Positions 35,452-44,367 are shown, numbered from the stretch's first letter. The stretch is DNA of 64,000 nt from Janthinobacterium agaricidamnosum (GCF_003667705.1 NZ_CP033019.1:3968001-4032000), one strand, 5' to 3'. Made by a program: numbers and translations. The notes: generated by a model not told the origin, from the letters alone.

Positions 35452-36243
35452 ATGCACAAGTTCGCTCCCCGTTTTTCTCCCCGGTTTTCTCCCCGGTTTT
35501 CTCCCCGGTTATTGCTGCCGGCGCTGCTGCTGGCCGGCGGCGCCGGCGCGCAGATGATGCCCGACGGGAGCCGGGACATGTACGTGGGCGCGGCCGTCAC
35601 GGGCAGCTCCGCGACGGACGATGGCGCGCCGCGCGCCGCCGTCCTGCGGCCGCTGCTGCAGGTCCAGTGGAGCAATGGCGTGTTCGTCTCGGCCAGCGGC
35701 GTGGCGGGCATGCACCTGTCGGCCACGCCGGGCATTGAATACGGCCCGCTGCTGGCCGCCAGCAATGCGCGCGATCCGGAAGATGGCTGGCGCCTGCGCG
35801 GCACGCGGCGCATCAAGGGCTCGCCCGACGTGGGCGGCTTTTATGGCTATTACCTGGGCGAGCAGATGCGCGTCACGTCGAACCTGGTGTACGACACGAG
35901 CGCGCACGGCTGGCGCGCGCAGCTCGCCGTGCAAAAGACCCTGCCCTCGCTGGCGGCCCATCATACGGTGACCCTGTCGGCCGGCGTGTCGCTGGCCAGC
36001 GGCGCCGTGATGGAGGAGCGCTACGCCGTCAGCGTCGCTGCCGGCGGCGCGCGCGACTACCGCCCGGCCGGCGGCGTCACCGCCATCGAGGCAGGCGTCA
36101 ACTGGAACTGGGCGCTGAGCAGCAAGTGGCTGCTCAACAGCGCCGTCACGGGCACGCGGCTGGGCAGCGGGCCGGCCGGCAGTCCCGTCATCGAACGGCG
36201 CAACGTCATCAGCTGGTCCACCGGCCTCGGCTACCGGTTTTAA
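35452..36243 (+). CDS. MipA/OmpV family outer-membrane protein
   Basis: A 263-residue protein. After a signal region it has MMPDGSRDMYVGAAVTGSSA, then barrel strands including FYGYYLGEQMRVTSNLVYD, HTVTLSAGVSLASG and NVISWSTGLGYRF with the C-terminal aromatic. These are typical of MipA/OmpV, a family first linked to murein-synthesising scaffolds in E. coli and to osmoregulated porin-like proteins in Vibrio. ATG 35452 has AAAGGA close upstream. The N-terminal region contains a three-copy 12-bp repeat encoding SPRF units, so signal-peptide length may vary. Middle gene of the operon. Confidence 0.82.
   Translation: MHKFAPRFSPRFSPRFSPRLLLPALLLAGGAGAQMMPDGSRDMYVGAAVTGSSATDDGAPRAAVLRPLLQVQWSNGVFVSASGVAGMHLSATPGIEYGPLLAASNARDPEDGWRLRGTRRIKGSPDVGGFYGYYLGEQMRVTSNLVYDTSAHGWRAQLAVQKTLPSLAAHHTVTLSAGVSLASGAVMEERYAVSVAAGGARDYRPAGGVTAIEAGVNWNWALSSKWLLNSAVTGTRLGSGPAGSPVIERRNVISWSTGLGYRF
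35473..35508 (+). repeat. 12-bp tandem repeat within the MipA-like signal region
   Basis: Three perfect tandem copies of TTTTCTCCCCGG (35473-35484, 35485-35496, 35497-35508), with a diverged partial copy upstream. Each unit adds four residues (Phe-Ser-Pro-Arg) in frame, just ahead of the hydrophobic core LLLPALLLAGGAGA. Confidence 0.9.
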
Positions 36244-36248
36244 GCGCC

Positions 36249-36929
36249 ATGCGCAAATACCTGCTTCTCGGCCTGGCATTGCTGCCCGCGTTCGCAGGCG
36301 CCCAGGAAGGCGGCGACTGGATCGCGTATCGCGACGCCTACCGCCACATGATCTGGTTCGAGAAGTACGGCAAGCCCAAGCAATTGCTGCAGCAGCATCT
36401 GCGCTTGCGTCCGCGCGACGCCGGCGTGTCCACGGATGGCTTGCGCCTGACCTTGCACGGCAAGGACGCGCAGCTGGCGCTGCCGCTCGATGCTTTGGGG
36501 CGCGCCGTTTTCCCGTTTTCCAAGGCTGCCTATGACGACAACGCGGAGCTGACCTGGAACCGCAAGCCGGGCCAGATCTCGTCAAGCGCCTGGGTCTCCA
36601 TCGTCACGCGGCCCGATGGCGTGTATGCGGCGGCCGACCTGCGCGCCGCCTGCGAACAATTCCTCGCCTATACGCGCTACGCCGGCAGCGCTGGCGGCAA
36701 GCGCTGCGCCGGCGTGCAGTTTGCGTATGCGAGGACGGATGCGGCGCAAGTGCGCTATCAGGGCGGCGATGGCGCGGCGTTCCCGCTGGCGGCGCAGGAC
36801 GGCCCCGCCTTTCCCGGCGACGCCGCCAGCGGCTTTCGCGTCTACGCCTTCCGTTTCCATGCGCATCCGGACGGGGGCCAGGTACTCACCGGCGGCACGC
36901 CGCTGGCGATCGCCGCCCTGCTGGAATAA
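36249..36929 (+). CDS. Hypothetical secreted protein
   Basis: A 226-residue protein with signal peptide MRKYLLLGLALLPAFAGA and a mature part beginning QEGGDWIAYRDAYRHMIWFEKYG. The mature region contains LRLRPRDAGVSTDGLRL, a predicted beta-rich domain, and two cysteines (RAACEQF, KRCAGVQ) about 20 residues apart. I do not recognise the family with confidence. It starts 5 nt after the MipA-like stop, so it is probably the third gene of the same envelope operon and may fold or act with those outer-membrane proteins. Confidence 0.75.
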   Translation: MRKYLLLGLALLPAFAGAQEGGDWIAYRDAYRHMIWFEKYGKPKQLLQQHLRLRPRDAGVSTDGLRLTLHGKDAQLALPLDALGRAVFPFSKAAYDDNAELTWNRKPGQISSSAWVSIVTRPDGVYAAADLRAACEQFLAYTRYAGSAGGKRCAGVQFAYARTDAAQVRYQGGDGAAFPLAAQDGPAFPGDAASGFRVYAFRFHAHPDGGQVLTGGTPLAIAALLE

Positions 36930-36941
36930 GACGGACCGCGC

Positions 36942-38165
36942 TCAGTGCGCGGCCGCCCCCGCCACGTGGGAGGCAAGGCTCCTGCGCGCCAGCCAGGCCA
37001 GCGGCAACAGGGCCAGCAAGGCAGCCGCCACCCCGGCCCATGGCGACGACGCCATCAGCTGGCGCGAGACCATCAGCGCACCGAGCATGGAACCGAAGGA
37101 AATGCCGAGGTTGAACGCGGAAATGTTCAGGCCGGAAGCAAAATCGACGGCCTGCGGCGTGTAGCGCTCGGCCGTCGCCAGCATGCCCGCCTGCAGGGCC
37201 GGCGACAGGCCGAAGGCGAACACGCCCCAGACGAACAGCATCACCGTCATCAGCCACTGGGACGTGATGGCCAGCGCCACGCCCACTTGCGTGGCGGCCA
37301 GCAACAGCAGCATCGATCGCAGCGCTTTTTGCCAGCCCAGGTGGCTCGTCAGGTAGCCGCCCGCCAGGTTGCCGGCAAAGGTGGCGACGCCGAACACGAT
37401 CAGCAGGGCGCTGGCCATGGTGGCGGAAAAACCCGTCACGTCCGTCAGGATGGGCGTAATGAACGTGAACGCGGCAAAGCTGCTGCCGAAGCCGAAGGTG
37501 GTGACCGCCATCATCGTCAGGATCGGACCGCTGCCGAGCGCCGCCAGTTGCGTCATGGCATTGCCGCCCTTACCCTGCTGCAAACCGGCCGGCAGCCAGC
37601 ACGCCATGGCGGCCAAACCCAGCGCGGCCAAGACCACCACGGCAAAGAACGGCAAGCGCCAGCCCATCAGGTTGCCGAGGAAGCTGCCCAGAGGCACGCC
37701 GATCACCATGGCCAGCGTCAGTCCCGCAAACATCACGGAAATCGCCCTGCCCGCCTGCGCCTTGTTCACCAGGCTGGCGGCCACAGTGGCGCCGATGGCA
37801 AAAAAGGTGCCGTGCGCCACGGCCGTGATGACCCGTCCCGCCAGCAGCAATTCAAACGTGTGGGAAAAGGCAGCCAGCAGATTGCCGGCGAGGAACACGC
37901 TCATCAGCCCCAGCAAGGCCGCCTTGCGCGGCAGGCGCGACATCAATAACACGAGCAGCGGCGTGCCGATGGCCAGCGCCAGCGCGTACAGGCTCACCAG
38001 CGAGCCGGCCGATTCGATGGAAATGTGCAAATCCTTCGCAATGGCGGGCAGGATGCCGACGACGATGAATTCGGTCACGCCGATGGCAAAGGCGCCGACG
38101 GCCAGCGCCAGCACGCCGGGCGGCATGGTGCTGGCTGAAGGGGAAACAGGGTGTGCGGTGGTCAT
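36942..38165 (-). CDS. MFS transporter, DHA1 efflux type
   Basis: A 407-residue, 12-helix major facilitator related to AraJ/YdhP. It shows GVTEFIVVGILPAIAKDLHI at helix 1, the loop LMSRLPRKAALLG, and GLNISAFNLGISFGSMLG in the C-terminal half. The gene is divergent from a LysR regulator (86 bp between starts), which probably controls it. The ATG at 38165 has GGAG 5 nt upstream. The substrate is unknown. It converges with the envelope operon, 12 nt between stops. Confidence 0.88.
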   Translation of the reverse strand: MTTAHPVSPSASTMPPGVLALAVGAFAIGVTEFIVVGILPAIAKDLHISIESAGSLVSLYALALAIGTPLLVLLMSRLPRKAALLGLMSVFLAGNLLAAFSHTFELLLAGRVITAVAHGTFFAIGATVAASLVNKAQAGRAISVMFAGLTLAMVIGVPLGSFLGNLMGWRLPFFAVVVLAALGLAAMACWLPAGLQQGKGGNAMTQLAALGSGPILTMMAVTTFGFGSSFAAFTFITPILTDVTGFSATMASALLIVFGVATFAGNLAGGYLTSHLGWQKALRSMLLLLAATQVGVALAITSQWLMTVMLFVWGVFAFGLSPALQAGMLATAERYTPQAVDFASGLNISAFNLGISFGSMLGALMVSRQLMASSPWAGVAAALLALLPLAWLARRSLASHVAGAAAH

Positions 38166-38251
38166 GATGGCTCCAACAAATAGTTCAAGCGGGCCAGTGT
38201 ATCGAGATAAATACTTTTGATATAGACTCTAATAATGGAAACACCTGTGAA

Positions 38252-39172
38252 ATGGATTCAATAATGGCCAGGCAAGACATCAACCGCGCGTTCGAGATGG
38301 CCGTGTTCGTGGCCGTGGTGGAAACGGGCGCCTTTTCCGCCGCCGCGCGCCGCCTGGCCCTGACGCCGTCGGCCGTCAGCAAGCTCGTCAATCGCCTGGA
38401 AGCGCGGCTCGGCGCACGTTTGCTCCAGCGCAGCACGCGGCAATTGCACACCACGCCCGAGGGGGACGCCTTCTTCGTGCAGTGCAAGCGCATCCTCGAC
38501 GATATCGATGGCGCCGAGCGCGAAGCATCGCAGGGCGCCGCGCCGCGCGGACGCCTGCGCATCAACTGTTTCGTGCCGTTCGGCGTGCGCCACCTGCTGC
38601 CCATCCTGCCCGAGTTCGCGCAGCGCTATCCCGACATCGTGCTCGACGTCGTCGTCAGCGACGCCATCGTCGACCTGCTGGAAGACCGCACCGACATCGC
38701 CATCCGCACGGGCACGCTGAAGGCATCGAACCTGGTGGCGCGCAAACTGGGCGAAGACACGATGGTCGTCGTCGCCTCGCCAGCCTACGCGGCGCGGCAC
38801 GGCCTGCCGCGCACGCCGCAGGAATTATCCGAACACAATTTATTGGCCTTCAACTTCCGCTGCCAGAACGAAACGTGGCCCTTCCTCGACGGGAGCGGCG
38901 GCACCTTGCAGGTGGCGCCGCAGGGCAATACCTGCGTCAGCGATGGCGAAAGCATGCGCCAGCTGGTGCTGGCGGGCATGGGTCTCGGGCGCTTTTCGCG
39001 CCAGCACGTGCAGCGCGACATCGAGCAAGGCCGACTCATGCCAGTGCTGCAGGACTACAATCCGGGCGACAAGGAACTCGTGCACGCCGTCTTCGTGGGA
39101 CCGGGCCTGCAAGTGCCGGCCAGGGTGCGCGTGATGCTCGATTATCTGCTGGAAAAAGTGCAGCTGGGATGA
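38252..39172 (+). CDS. LysR-family transcriptional regulator
   Basis: A 306-residue regulator with an N-terminal winged helix-turn-helix (AVFVAVVETGAFSAAARRLA, about 15-34) and a periplasmic-binding-like effector domain starting near RLRINCFVPFGVRHLLPILP. It is of the CrgA/AaeR-like subgroup. Starts at 38252 and 38264 are both possible. Divergent from the MFS gene at 38165, its likely target. Confidence 0.9.
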   Translation: MDSIMARQDINRAFEMAVFVAVVETGAFSAAARRLALTPSAVSKLVNRLEARLGARLLQRSTRQLHTTPEGDAFFVQCKRILDDIDGAEREASQGAAPRGRLRINCFVPFGVRHLLPILPEFAQRYPDIVLDVVVSDAIVDLLEDRTDIAIRTGTLKASNLVARKLGEDTMVVVASPAYAARHGLPRTPQELSEHNLLAFNFRCQNETWPFLDGSGGTLQVAPQGNTCVSDGESMRQLVLAGMGLGRFSRQHVQRDIEQGRLMPVLQDYNPGDKELVHAVFVGPGLQVPARVRVMLDYLLEKVQLG

Positions 39173-39236
39173 GCGCCGCCCGCCGGCATCGCGTCTTATA
39201 ATCGGCCATATCGTTGAAACCCCAGGGGGCCGCGCC

Positions 39237-39770
39237 ATGCATGATGACTTGATCCGCACCTTGCAAACCCGCTTCAGCCGGCACATGCACCGCCATCCGG
39301 GATGGACCTGGGACAGCGTGCTGGCGCGCTTGAACGCCGCTCCCGCCAGCCTGGTGGCATTGCAGAAAATGGAAGACACGGGCGGCGAACCGGACGTCAT
39401 CGGGCACGCCGGCGAGACGGATGCCGTCACGTTTTGCGATTGCTCAACAGAAAGCCCGATCGGCCGGCGCAGCCTGTGTTTCGACGCGGCGGCCCTGGCT
39501 GCGCGCAAGGCCAACAAGCCGGCCGGCAGCGCGCTCGCCATGGCGCAGGCGATGGGCATCGCCTTGCTGACGCAGGCGCAGTACCGGCAGCTGCAAGAGC
39601 TGGAACCGTTCGACCGCAAGACCTCGAGCTGGATCGCCACGCCGGACAGCATCCGGGCGTTGGGCGGCGCCCTGTTTGGCGACCGCCGCTATGACCAGGT
39701 CTTCGTCTATCACAACGGCGCCGAATCGTATTATGCGAGCCGGGGCTTTCGCGGACTGCTGCGCGTCTGA
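39237..39770 (+). CDS. DUF4256 family protein
   Basis: A 177-residue cytoplasmic protein matching DUF4256 along its length: MEDTGGEPDVIG, FCDCSTESPIGRRSLCFD, FDRKTSSWIATPDSIRALGG and VYHNGAESYYASRGFRG. The function of the family is not established to my knowledge. The conserved Cys pair (FCDC) and histidine (YHNGA) are possible active or metal-binding residues, but this is speculation. It stands alone, converging with the EAL gene. Confidence 0.85.
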   Translation: MHDDLIRTLQTRFSRHMHRHPGWTWDSVLARLNAAPASLVALQKMEDTGGEPDVIGHAGETDAVTFCDCSTESPIGRRSLCFDAAALAARKANKPAGSALAMAQAMGIALLTQAQYRQLQELEPFDRKTSSWIATPDSIRALGGALFGDRRYDQVFVYHNGAESYYASRGFRGLLRV

Positions 39771-39781
39771 GCGACGCCGGT

Positions 39782-41938
39782 TCAGACCGCCTCTTCCAGG
39801 CGCAATTGCCGGCCTTCATCGAGCATCAGCTCGAATTCGGCCGCCGGCACGGCCGGGCTGAACAGATAGCCTTGCAGCTGGTCGCAGCCGAGTTCGCGCA
39901 GGAAGCGCATCTGCTCGGCCGTTTCCACCCCTTCGGCGACGATTTCCTGGCGCAGCTGCTGCGCCATGGTGACGATGGCGCGGGCGATGGCGCAATCGTT
40001 TTCCTCGAAGGGCAAGCCGATGACGAAGGAGCGGTCGATTTTCAATGTGCTGATGGGGAATTTCTTCAGGTAGGCGAGGCTGGAATAGCCGGTGCCGAAG
40101 TCATCGAGCGCCAGCGCCAGTCCCATGGCCACCAGCTGGTTCATGATGCCGATGACCTTGTCGGCGCCGCGCATCAGCAGGCTTTCCGTGATTTCCAGCA
40201 TGATCTGGTCGGGCCGCACCTGGTAGCGCTCGAGTACGGCCGCTATGCGCGCCGGCAACTGTTCATCGAACTGGCGCGCCGACAGGTTGACGGCAATGGC
40301 CGGCATGTGCAGGCCACGGTCTTCCCAGCTGCGGATCTGGCGGCACGCCTCGTCCAGCACCCAGGTGCCCAGCTCCAGAATCAGACTGGTTTCCTCGGCG
40401 ACGGGGATGAAGACGCCGGGCGAAACCATGCCGCGCATCGGATGCTTCCAGCGCAGCAAGGCTTCCGCGCCCACGATGCGTCCGCTGGCCAGGCTCACTT
40501 TCGGCTGGTAATGCAATTCCAGCTCCTTGTCGCCGAGCGCCAGCCGCATTTCGCTTTCCAGGCGCAGATGCTCCTTGGCCCTGCGGTTCATGTCTTCGCG
40601 GTAGAACAGGAAGGTCGATTCGATGGTCTGCCCCGCCTTGGCCACGGCCACATCGGCAAAGCGGAACAGGGCCGGCGCTTCCAGGCCGTCTTCCGGATAC
40701 ACGGTGATGCCGATGCTGGCGCCCACGTGCAGCGCGTGCGCGTCGATATTGATCGGCGCCTCGAGCAGGTTGAGCAGCTTTTGCGCCACGTTGGCCGCGT
40801 GTTCGCGCTTTTCGATGTGCAGCAGGGCCACGACGAATTTGCTGTTGTCGACCCGCGCCAGGATGTCCGCATCGCGCAGGGCGCCGCGGAACAGCTGGCC
40901 GATGGCGATCACCAGCTGGTCGCCCACTTCATGGCCCAGGGTGTCGCTGATGGAACCGATGCGGCTGATGTCGATGACCATCAGCGCGCCATGCGTGCCT
41001 TGCCGTTTCGCTTCGGCCAGACCCTGGTCGACCAGCTGGTTCAGCAGGCAGCGGTTGGGCAAGCCCGTCAGGCTGTCGTAGTTGGCCATGCGCTGCATGC
41101 GCGCCTCGGCATCCTTGTGCACCGAGATATCGGAAAACAGGGAAAATACATGGCTGATTTCGCCGAATTCGTCGCGCACGACGCTGATGGTGACGTCTTG
41201 CGGGAACAGTTCGCCATTCTTGCGCTTGCCGATGATTTCGCCGCGCCAGGAGCCGTGGCCGCGCATGGCGGCGCGCACCTTGGCGCGGAAATCCGGGTCG
41301 TGCACGCCCGAGCGCAGCAAGTCCGGCGTGCGGCCGATGGCTTCGGCCGGCGAATAGCCGGTGATGCGGGAAAACGAGCTGTTGATCGAGACGATACGCT
41401 CTTCCGCATCCGTGATCAGCACGGCTTGCTCGCTGTCTTCGATGATGCGGGCGTGCAACCGGACCTTGTCGACGTCGGACAGCGGCTCGCTCATGGCCGA
41501 CAGGCGCACGGCCATGCCGCAGCCCTTGCCCGCCTGGTCGTGGATCACATGGCGGTGCATGCGCAGCCATGTCACCATGCCCGACTTCTTGCGCCGGCGC
41601 ACATCGGTGGCCACGTCGCCCTGCGTGAAATGCAGTTCCAGCACGCTCGCTTCCGCGTCGTCTTCCGGATACAAAAACAGGATGTGCTGGCCCAGTGCTT
41701 CCAGTTCGGAATAGCCGAACATCTGTTCGGCACCATGGTTCCAGCCGATCAAAAAGCCGTCGGGATCGATTTCCAGCAAGGCGTCAGGGGGCGCCACGCG
41801 CACCACGGGCCGGCTGGCGCCGCGCAGCCGCTCCAGCTCTTCCTCCAGCCGCGCCAGGGTGGCGGCCTGCTGCGGCCCCGCCTGTTCACGGGCATCCTGG
41901 GCCAGGCGCAGGCACAGCGCGACCTTCGCCTCAAGCAT
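39782..41938 (-). CDS. PAS-GGDEF-EAL protein, probable c-di-GMP phosphodiesterase
   Basis: A 718-residue soluble signalling protein. Two PAS domains (about 45-150 and 165-285) precede a GGDEF domain (about 290-455) and an EAL domain (about 465-710). The GGDEF active-site motif is lost: ARVDNSKFVVAL stands where GGDEF is expected, so cyclase activity is unlikely. The EAL domain keeps GAEALLRWKH, DDFGTGYSSL and AEGVETAEQ, so c-di-GMP hydrolysis is expected. The degenerate GGDEF may bind GTP and tune the EAL domain, as in similar proteins. The start is ATG 41938. Apparently monocistronic. Confidence 0.9.
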   Translation of the reverse strand: MLEAKVALCLRLAQDAREQAGPQQAATLARLEEELERLRGASRPVVRVAPPDALLEIDPDGFLIGWNHGAEQMFGYSELEALGQHILFLYPEDDAEASVLELHFTQGDVATDVRRRKKSGMVTWLRMHRHVIHDQAGKGCGMAVRLSAMSEPLSDVDKVRLHARIIEDSEQAVLITDAEERIVSINSSFSRITGYSPAEAIGRTPDLLRSGVHDPDFRAKVRAAMRGHGSWRGEIIGKRKNGELFPQDVTISVVRDEFGEISHVFSLFSDISVHKDAEARMQRMANYDSLTGLPNRCLLNQLVDQGLAEAKRQGTHGALMVIDISRIGSISDTLGHEVGDQLVIAIGQLFRGALRDADILARVDNSKFVVALLHIEKREHAANVAQKLLNLLEAPINIDAHALHVGASIGITVYPEDGLEAPALFRFADVAVAKAGQTIESTFLFYREDMNRRAKEHLRLESEMRLALGDKELELHYQPKVSLASGRIVGAEALLRWKHPMRGMVSPGVFIPVAEETSLILELGTWVLDEACRQIRSWEDRGLHMPAIAVNLSARQFDEQLPARIAAVLERYQVRPDQIMLEITESLLMRGADKVIGIMNQLVAMGLALALDDFGTGYSSLAYLKKFPISTLKIDRSFVIGLPFEENDCAIARAIVTMAQQLRQEIVAEGVETAEQMRFLRELGCDQLQGYLFSPAVPAAEFELMLDEGRQLRLEEAV

Positions 41939-42057
41939 GGCAACCCCACTCTTGGACCAGGTCAGGGGAAGGTATCAGGGGCGCTGCGGTGTGTGTAATC
42001 ATCAAAATCCCACTGTGGGGCGTGGAGGTCGGGCGGGAAATACTGTGAATATGGTAA

Positions 42058-42090
42058 CTTAAAAGTGTTGGCGTATGTCAACATTTTAAG
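42058..42090 (-). terminator. Hairpin after the LysR gene
   Basis: CTTAAAAGTGTTG (42058-42070) pairs with CAACATTTTAAG (42079-42090) with one bulged base and an 8-nt loop. It begins 2 nt after the LysR stop on the minus strand and ends in TTTTAAGTTA, so it resembles an AT-rich intrinsic terminator. Confidence 0.5.
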
Positions 42091-42092
42091 GC

Positions 42093-43019
42093 CTACGCCG
42101 AATGGCCGGGCAGATGTTGCGCCAGGCGGGCAAACACATCGGGTTCGCGCATGCGCGCCATCCACCAGCGCAGCGCGGCGCCATCCTCGCCCACTCTCCA
42201 GGCCAGGTAAAACGTTTCCGACGGTTTCGGCTCTTCCACGGCCTTTTCCACCAGCAAGCCACGCGCGATGGCGGCGCGCGCACACGGCCCCGGCAGGAAG
42301 CCAAAGCCCAGCCCCAGCACCTGGTAATCGAACTTGACCTGCATGTTCGGCACGCTCAAGGCATCTTGCCCCAGCAGCAGCCCCACCGTGCGCGGCGCCA
42401 TCTGGCGCGCCGAATCGGCCACCACCACGGCCCGGTGCTGCTGCAAATGGCCGCGCGACAAGGGTTCGGCCACCTGCGCCAGCGGATGCGTGGGCGCCAC
42501 GGTAAAGACGAAGTCGAGCATGCCGATCGGCTGCGCGATATAGCCGCCGCCCGCCGGCCCGTCGCCTGGCGCGCCCACCAGCAAATCGGCGCGCCGGTCC
42601 AACAGCGCTTCCCAAGTGCCCGACAGGGTGTCTTGCGACAGGCGCAAGCGCGTCTGCTGCGCCACGTCGTAAAAGGCGCGCACGTCGTCGGCCAGGGCCA
42701 CGGCGGAAAACATGGAATCGATGCCGATGGACAATTCCGTTTCCCAGCCGGACGCCACCCTGCGCACGCGGTGCTCGAGGTCCTGCGCCGCCTTCAGCAA
42801 ATACCTGCCCTCTTTCAGCAATTCCTGGCCAGCCGCCGTCAGCATGACTTTCGGGCCATTGCGCTGGAACACCTGCACGCCCAGGTCGTCCTCGAGCTTG
42901 GCCACCGTATAGGAAATGGTGGACGGGACTTTATGCAACTCCTTGCCGGCCGACGAGAACGATCCACGGCGGTCGATGGCGTCGACGATTTGCAGCGCTT
43001 CCAGGCTCAGTCTTAACAT
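42093..43019 (-). CDS. LysR-family regulator, probably of the pirin/DoxX genes
   Basis: A 308-residue regulator with helix-turn-helix at about residues 8-35 (ALQIVDAIDRRGSFSSAG, then STISYTVAKLEDDLGVQVF). The effector domain follows, including SIGIDSMFSAVALADDVRAF. It is divergent from the pirin gene with 166 bp between starts, a pairing seen widely in Proteobacteria, so it likely controls pirin and DoxX. The inducer is unknown, though related systems respond to redox or electrophile stress. Confidence 0.9.
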   Translation of the reverse strand: MLRLSLEALQIVDAIDRRGSFSSAGKELHKVPSTISYTVAKLEDDLGVQVFQRNGPKVMLTAAGQELLKEGRYLLKAAQDLEHRVRRVASGWETELSIGIDSMFSAVALADDVRAFYDVAQQTRLRLSQDTLSGTWEALLDRRADLLVGAPGDGPAGGGYIAQPIGMLDFVFTVAPTHPLAQVAEPLSRGHLQQHRAVVVADSARQMAPRTVGLLLGQDALSVPNMQVKFDYQVLGLGFGFLPGPCARAAIARGLLVEKAVEEPKPSETFYLAWRVGEDGAALRWWMARMREPDVFARLAQHLPGHSA

Positions 43020-43185
43020 TCGATTTTTTCGATCATAGGTCGCAAGATTTTCCGTTTTTCTTTCTCTTCTGAGGCGCCTATACTTTGTTCATCGTACAGC
43101 GAAGGGCAGAGAGAAGCCAAGGCATAGCGCCAGGCAACGGTCCTTCGAAATTATCGCACATTAACCTTTAGAAACGGAGTCCACC

Positions 43186-43887
43186 ATGTTACAGATTCGT
43201 CATAGCGAAGAACGCGGCGCCGCCAACCACGGCTGGCTCAATTCCCACCACAGCTTTTCCTTCGGCAGCTACCACGATCCGCTGCACATGGGCTTTGGTC
43301 CCCTGCTGGTGATCAATGAAGACCGGGTCACGCCAGGCCAGGGTTTCGGCACGCACGGCCACCGCGACATGGAAATCATTTCGTATGTACTCGACGGCGC
43401 GCTCGAACACAAGGACAGCATGGGCACCGGTTCCGTGCTGCACTACGGCGATGTGCAGCGCATGAGCGCCGGCAGCGGCGTGCGCCACAGCGAGTTCAAC
43501 CATTCAAACACGGATGGCTTGCACTTCCTGCAGATCTGGATCCAGCCGAACGTGACGGGCATTCCCCCCAGCTATGAAGAGAAACACTTCACGCCGGAAA
43601 GCAAACGGGGCAAGCTGCGCTTGATCGCCTCGTCCGACGGCCGCCAGGGTTCCGTGCTGATCCACCAGGATGCGGCCATCTACGCCAGCATCCTGCAGGA
43701 AGGCGAGCAGGCCGAACATGCGCTGGAAGAAGGCCGCCTCGCCTACGTGCACCTGATCCGCGGCAGCCTGGTCGTCAACGGCACGCCCTTGAAAGCGGGC
43801 GATGCGCTGAAACTGACGCAGGAAGCGGCCGTGATCCTCACGCAAGCAGAGGACGCAGAGTTTCTGGTCTTCGATTTACCGAAATAA
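43186..43887 (+). CDS. Pirin family protein (YhhW-like)
   Basis: A 233-residue bicupin. The N-terminal cupin has the metal ligands of YhhW-type pirins: His57 and His59 (GTHGHRDMEIIS), His101 and Glu103 (GVRHSEFNH). The E. coli homologue has quercetinase activity in vitro; the physiological substrate is not known. The C-terminal cupin lacks these ligands. The gene is followed by a DoxX gene 27 nt downstream and is divergent from a LysR regulator. Confidence 0.93.
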   Translation: MLQIRHSEERGAANHGWLNSHHSFSFGSYHDPLHMGFGPLLVINEDRVTPGQGFGTHGHRDMEIISYVLDGALEHKDSMGTGSVLHYGDVQRMSAGSGVRHSEFNHSNTDGLHFLQIWIQPNVTGIPPSYEEKHFTPESKRGKLRLIASSDGRQGSVLIHQDAAIYASILQEGEQAEHALEEGRLAYVHLIRGSLVVNGTPLKAGDALKLTQEAAVILTQAEDAEFLVFDLPK

Positions 43888-43914
43888 TTGATAAATACAA
43901 AGAAAGAGAAAATC

Positions 43915-44301
43915 ATGGAAAACAGAACCAACGTATTGCTGCCCCTCGGCCGTGCCGCCCTTGGCGTGCTGTTCTTTGTCTCGGGCTTGCTGAAAATCGG
44001 CGGCTTTGCGGGGGTGGCCGGCTACATGGCCAGCCAGGGCTTGCCGATCGCCAATATCTTGCTGGTGGGCGTGATTGTGCTGGAAGTGGGCGGCGGCCTG
44101 CTGCTGATCACGGGGTGGCAGGCGCGCTGGGCGGCGCTGGCCCTGGCGCTGTTCCTGATTCCGACCACCGTGATCTTCCACGCCTTCTGGAGCGCCGATG
44201 CGGCCCACTTCCAGGACCAGCTGACGAACTTCCTGAAGAACCTGTCCATCTTCGGCGGCATGCTCTTGCTGGTGGAGCGCGGCTTTCGCCAGACCAAGTG
44301 A
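43915..44301 (+). CDS. DoxX family membrane protein
   Basis: A 128-residue protein with four predicted membrane helices: LPLGRAALGVLFFVSGLLKI, IANILLVGVIVLEVGGGLLL, ALALALFLIPTTVIFHAFW and a final segment before ERGFRQTK. DoxX proteins of this class occur with pirins and are proposed to act in redox or quinone metabolism. The ATG at 43915 is chosen over an upstream in-frame TTG at 43888 because it directly precedes the family start. It is the second gene of the pirin operon. Confidence 0.87.
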   Translation: MENRTNVLLPLGRAALGVLFFVSGLLKIGGFAGVAGYMASQGLPIANILLVGVIVLEVGGGLLLITGWQARWAALALALFLIPTTVIFHAFWSADAAHFQDQLTNFLKNLSIFGGMLLLVERGFRQTK

Positions 44302-44317
44302 GGCCAAGGCTGCCTGA

Positions 44318-44351
44318 CCGGACGGACCCGTCATCGACGCGTCCCGTCCGG
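44318..44351 (+). terminator. GC-rich dyad after doxX, weak terminator candidate
   Basis: Perfect 8-bp arms CCGGACGG (44318-44325) and CCGTCCGG (44344-44351), starting 16 nt after the DoxX stop. There is no U-tract, so it may only be an mRNA-stabilising or Rho-associated structure. It ends 16 bp before the first Pho half-site. Confidence 0.35.
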
Positions 44352-44367
44352 CCGTCCGGCCGGCAGC

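Noticed and set aside
35473..35508. CRISPR-like repeat
   Set aside because: The units are only 12 bp, directly adjacent without spacers, and in frame within a coding region.
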